6,224 bases of DNA from Acetatifactor sp. (GTDB taxonomy: Bacteria; Bacillota; Clostridia; Lachnospirales; Lachnospiraceae): NCBI GenBank assembly GCA_024699575.1, contig JAILPF010000490.1:1-6224 (forward strand), in the 5' to 3' direction. How positions within the stretch are numbered: position 1 is the stretch's first letter; each line of letters starts with the position of its first letter. This document shows, one piece after another, positions 5,757 to 6,224 of the stretch. The notes under the pieces were generated by a model. The model did not search any database, was not told the DNA's origin, and worked only from the letters and a program-made list of their open reading frames with translations. The position numbers were made by a program, and so were the translations under genes.

Positions 5757-6224
5757 ATGAGAGGAAAGAGAAAATTCGCAGGAATTTTATTACTTATCTT
5801 ATCGATTATAATTGTGCAGCTTCCGGTTTCGAAGGCAGATGCGAAGACATCTGCCTCCGATTTTATTGTCCAGAGTGGAAAGTTAATTAAATATCAGGGA
5901 AGCAGCTCGAATGTTACAATCCCTGATTCTGTTGATACCGTTGGAAAAAGTGCTTTTGAGAACAACTCAAAAGTGGAACATGTAGTGATTCCGAAGAGCG
6001 TTAAACGTATAGAAGCATATGCATTCTGGAACTGTACCAATTTAACAAACGTATCTGTCGGCTCAGGAATGATGGAAATCTCTGACTTTGCGTTTGCAAA
6101 CTGTCACGGGCTAACTCAAATGGTTCTTCCCGACAATATTAAGTATATTGGAATTGATGCTTTTCAGGATTGTGTGAATTTAACAGATATTACGATTCCT
6201 CCCGAGACAATTGACATACATGAG
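5757..6224 (+). CDS. Secreted BspA-like leucine-rich-repeat protein, 3'-truncated by window end
   Basis: The first 156 residues of a second LRR protein; the frame is open to the last base. Seen directly: MRGKRKF, a strong hydrophobic core GILLLILSIIIVQLPV, and a signal peptidase I site SKADA-K after residue 29. A typical BspA-like opening follows (DFIVQSGKLIKYQGSSSNVTIP), then LRR units around VGKSAFENNSKVEHVVIP, IEAYAFWNCTNLTNV, ISDFAFANCHGLTQMVLP and IGIDAFQDCVNLTDITIP. The LRRs begin right after the signal peptide, unlike the upstream gene, which has a separate domain of about 260 residues first. The start is set by a Shine-Dalgarno site and by the signal peptide; there is no in-frame alternative start in the gap. 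Whether it ends in its own sorting signal cannot be seen. It may be a second surface protein acting with its neighbour (inference). A terminator-like hairpin lies at its codons 25-38. Confidence 0.92.
   Translation, partial: MRGKRKFAGILLLILSIIIVQLPVSKADAKTSASDFIVQSGKLIKYQGSSSNVTIPDSVDTVGKSAFENNSKVEHVVIPKSVKRIEAYAFWNCTNLTNVSVGSGMMEISDFAFANCHGLTQMVLPDNIKYIGIDAFQDCVNLTDITIPPETIDIHE
5829..5869 (+). terminator. Terminator-like hairpin plus T-rich run inside the third gene
   Basis: The left arm 5829-5841 (TCGAAGGCAGATG) pairs with the right arm 5848-5860 (CATCTGCCTCCGA) at 12 of 13 positions. There is one A-C mismatch, nine uninterrupted pairs next to the loop, and a 6-nt loop, CGAAGA. The sequence TTTTATTGT follows immediately. 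This is the layout of an intrinsic terminator, but it lies 73-113 nt into a coding region, over the signal-peptide cleavage site. It could act as an attenuator that works only when translation of this gene fails, as an mRNA structure, or be fortuitous. The structure is seen; its activity is unproven. Confidence 0.45.

Noticed and set aside
1..6224. Possibility of a defence system, toxin-antitoxin pair or mobile element in the window
   Set aside because: All sequence is accounted for by three surface-protein/sortase genes. No transposase, integrase, terminal repeats, nuclease or toxin-like gene was seen.

Overview
The window reads as one strand of a Gram-positive, low-to-moderate-GC anaerobe of the class Clostridia. 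Lachnospiraceae or a close relative is the best guess. The basis is a class B type sortase, a huge secreted protein built from BspA-type leucine-rich repeats and InlB-type B repeats, and a C-terminal TPKTGD sorting signal of the kind common in gut and rumen Clostridia. The taxonomic guess is inference; no rRNA or other marker gene is present.

Layout, all on the + strand and tightly packed. (1) Positions 1-528 hold the 3' part of a class B sortase gene, with all three expected active-site residues (His, Cys, Arg) visible. (2) Positions 545-5734 hold a 1729-residue surface protein. In order it has a signal peptide, an unrecognised N-terminal domain, three blocks of BspA/TpLRR repeats separated by non-repeat insertions, four InlB-type B repeats, a Gly-Ser-Asn-Asn linker encoded by a 12-bp tandem repeat, a divergent B repeat, a second flexible linker, an unnamed C-terminal domain, and a cell-wall sorting signal. 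(3) Positions 5757-6224 hold the 5' end of a second secreted BspA-like leucine-rich-repeat gene, cut by the window end.

The gaps between genes are 16 and 22 nt. Each holds a Shine-Dalgarno sequence and neither holds a terminator, so the three genes are probably co-transcribed. The natural reading is a sortase encoded beside its substrate: the sortase would attach the 1729-residue protein to peptidoglycan at the TPKTG motif, displaying the LRR solenoids away from the wall. The second LRR protein may be another substrate or a partner, but its C-terminus is outside the window.

The least expected signal is a strong 13-position inverted repeat followed by a T-rich run, placed inside the start of the third gene (5829-5869). 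It has the layout of an intrinsic terminator, yet lies in coding sequence. There is no non-coding stretch longer than 22 nt, and no tRNA, rRNA, CRISPR array or insertion sequence was seen. This is a recognisable surface-protein locus rather than a clearly new system.
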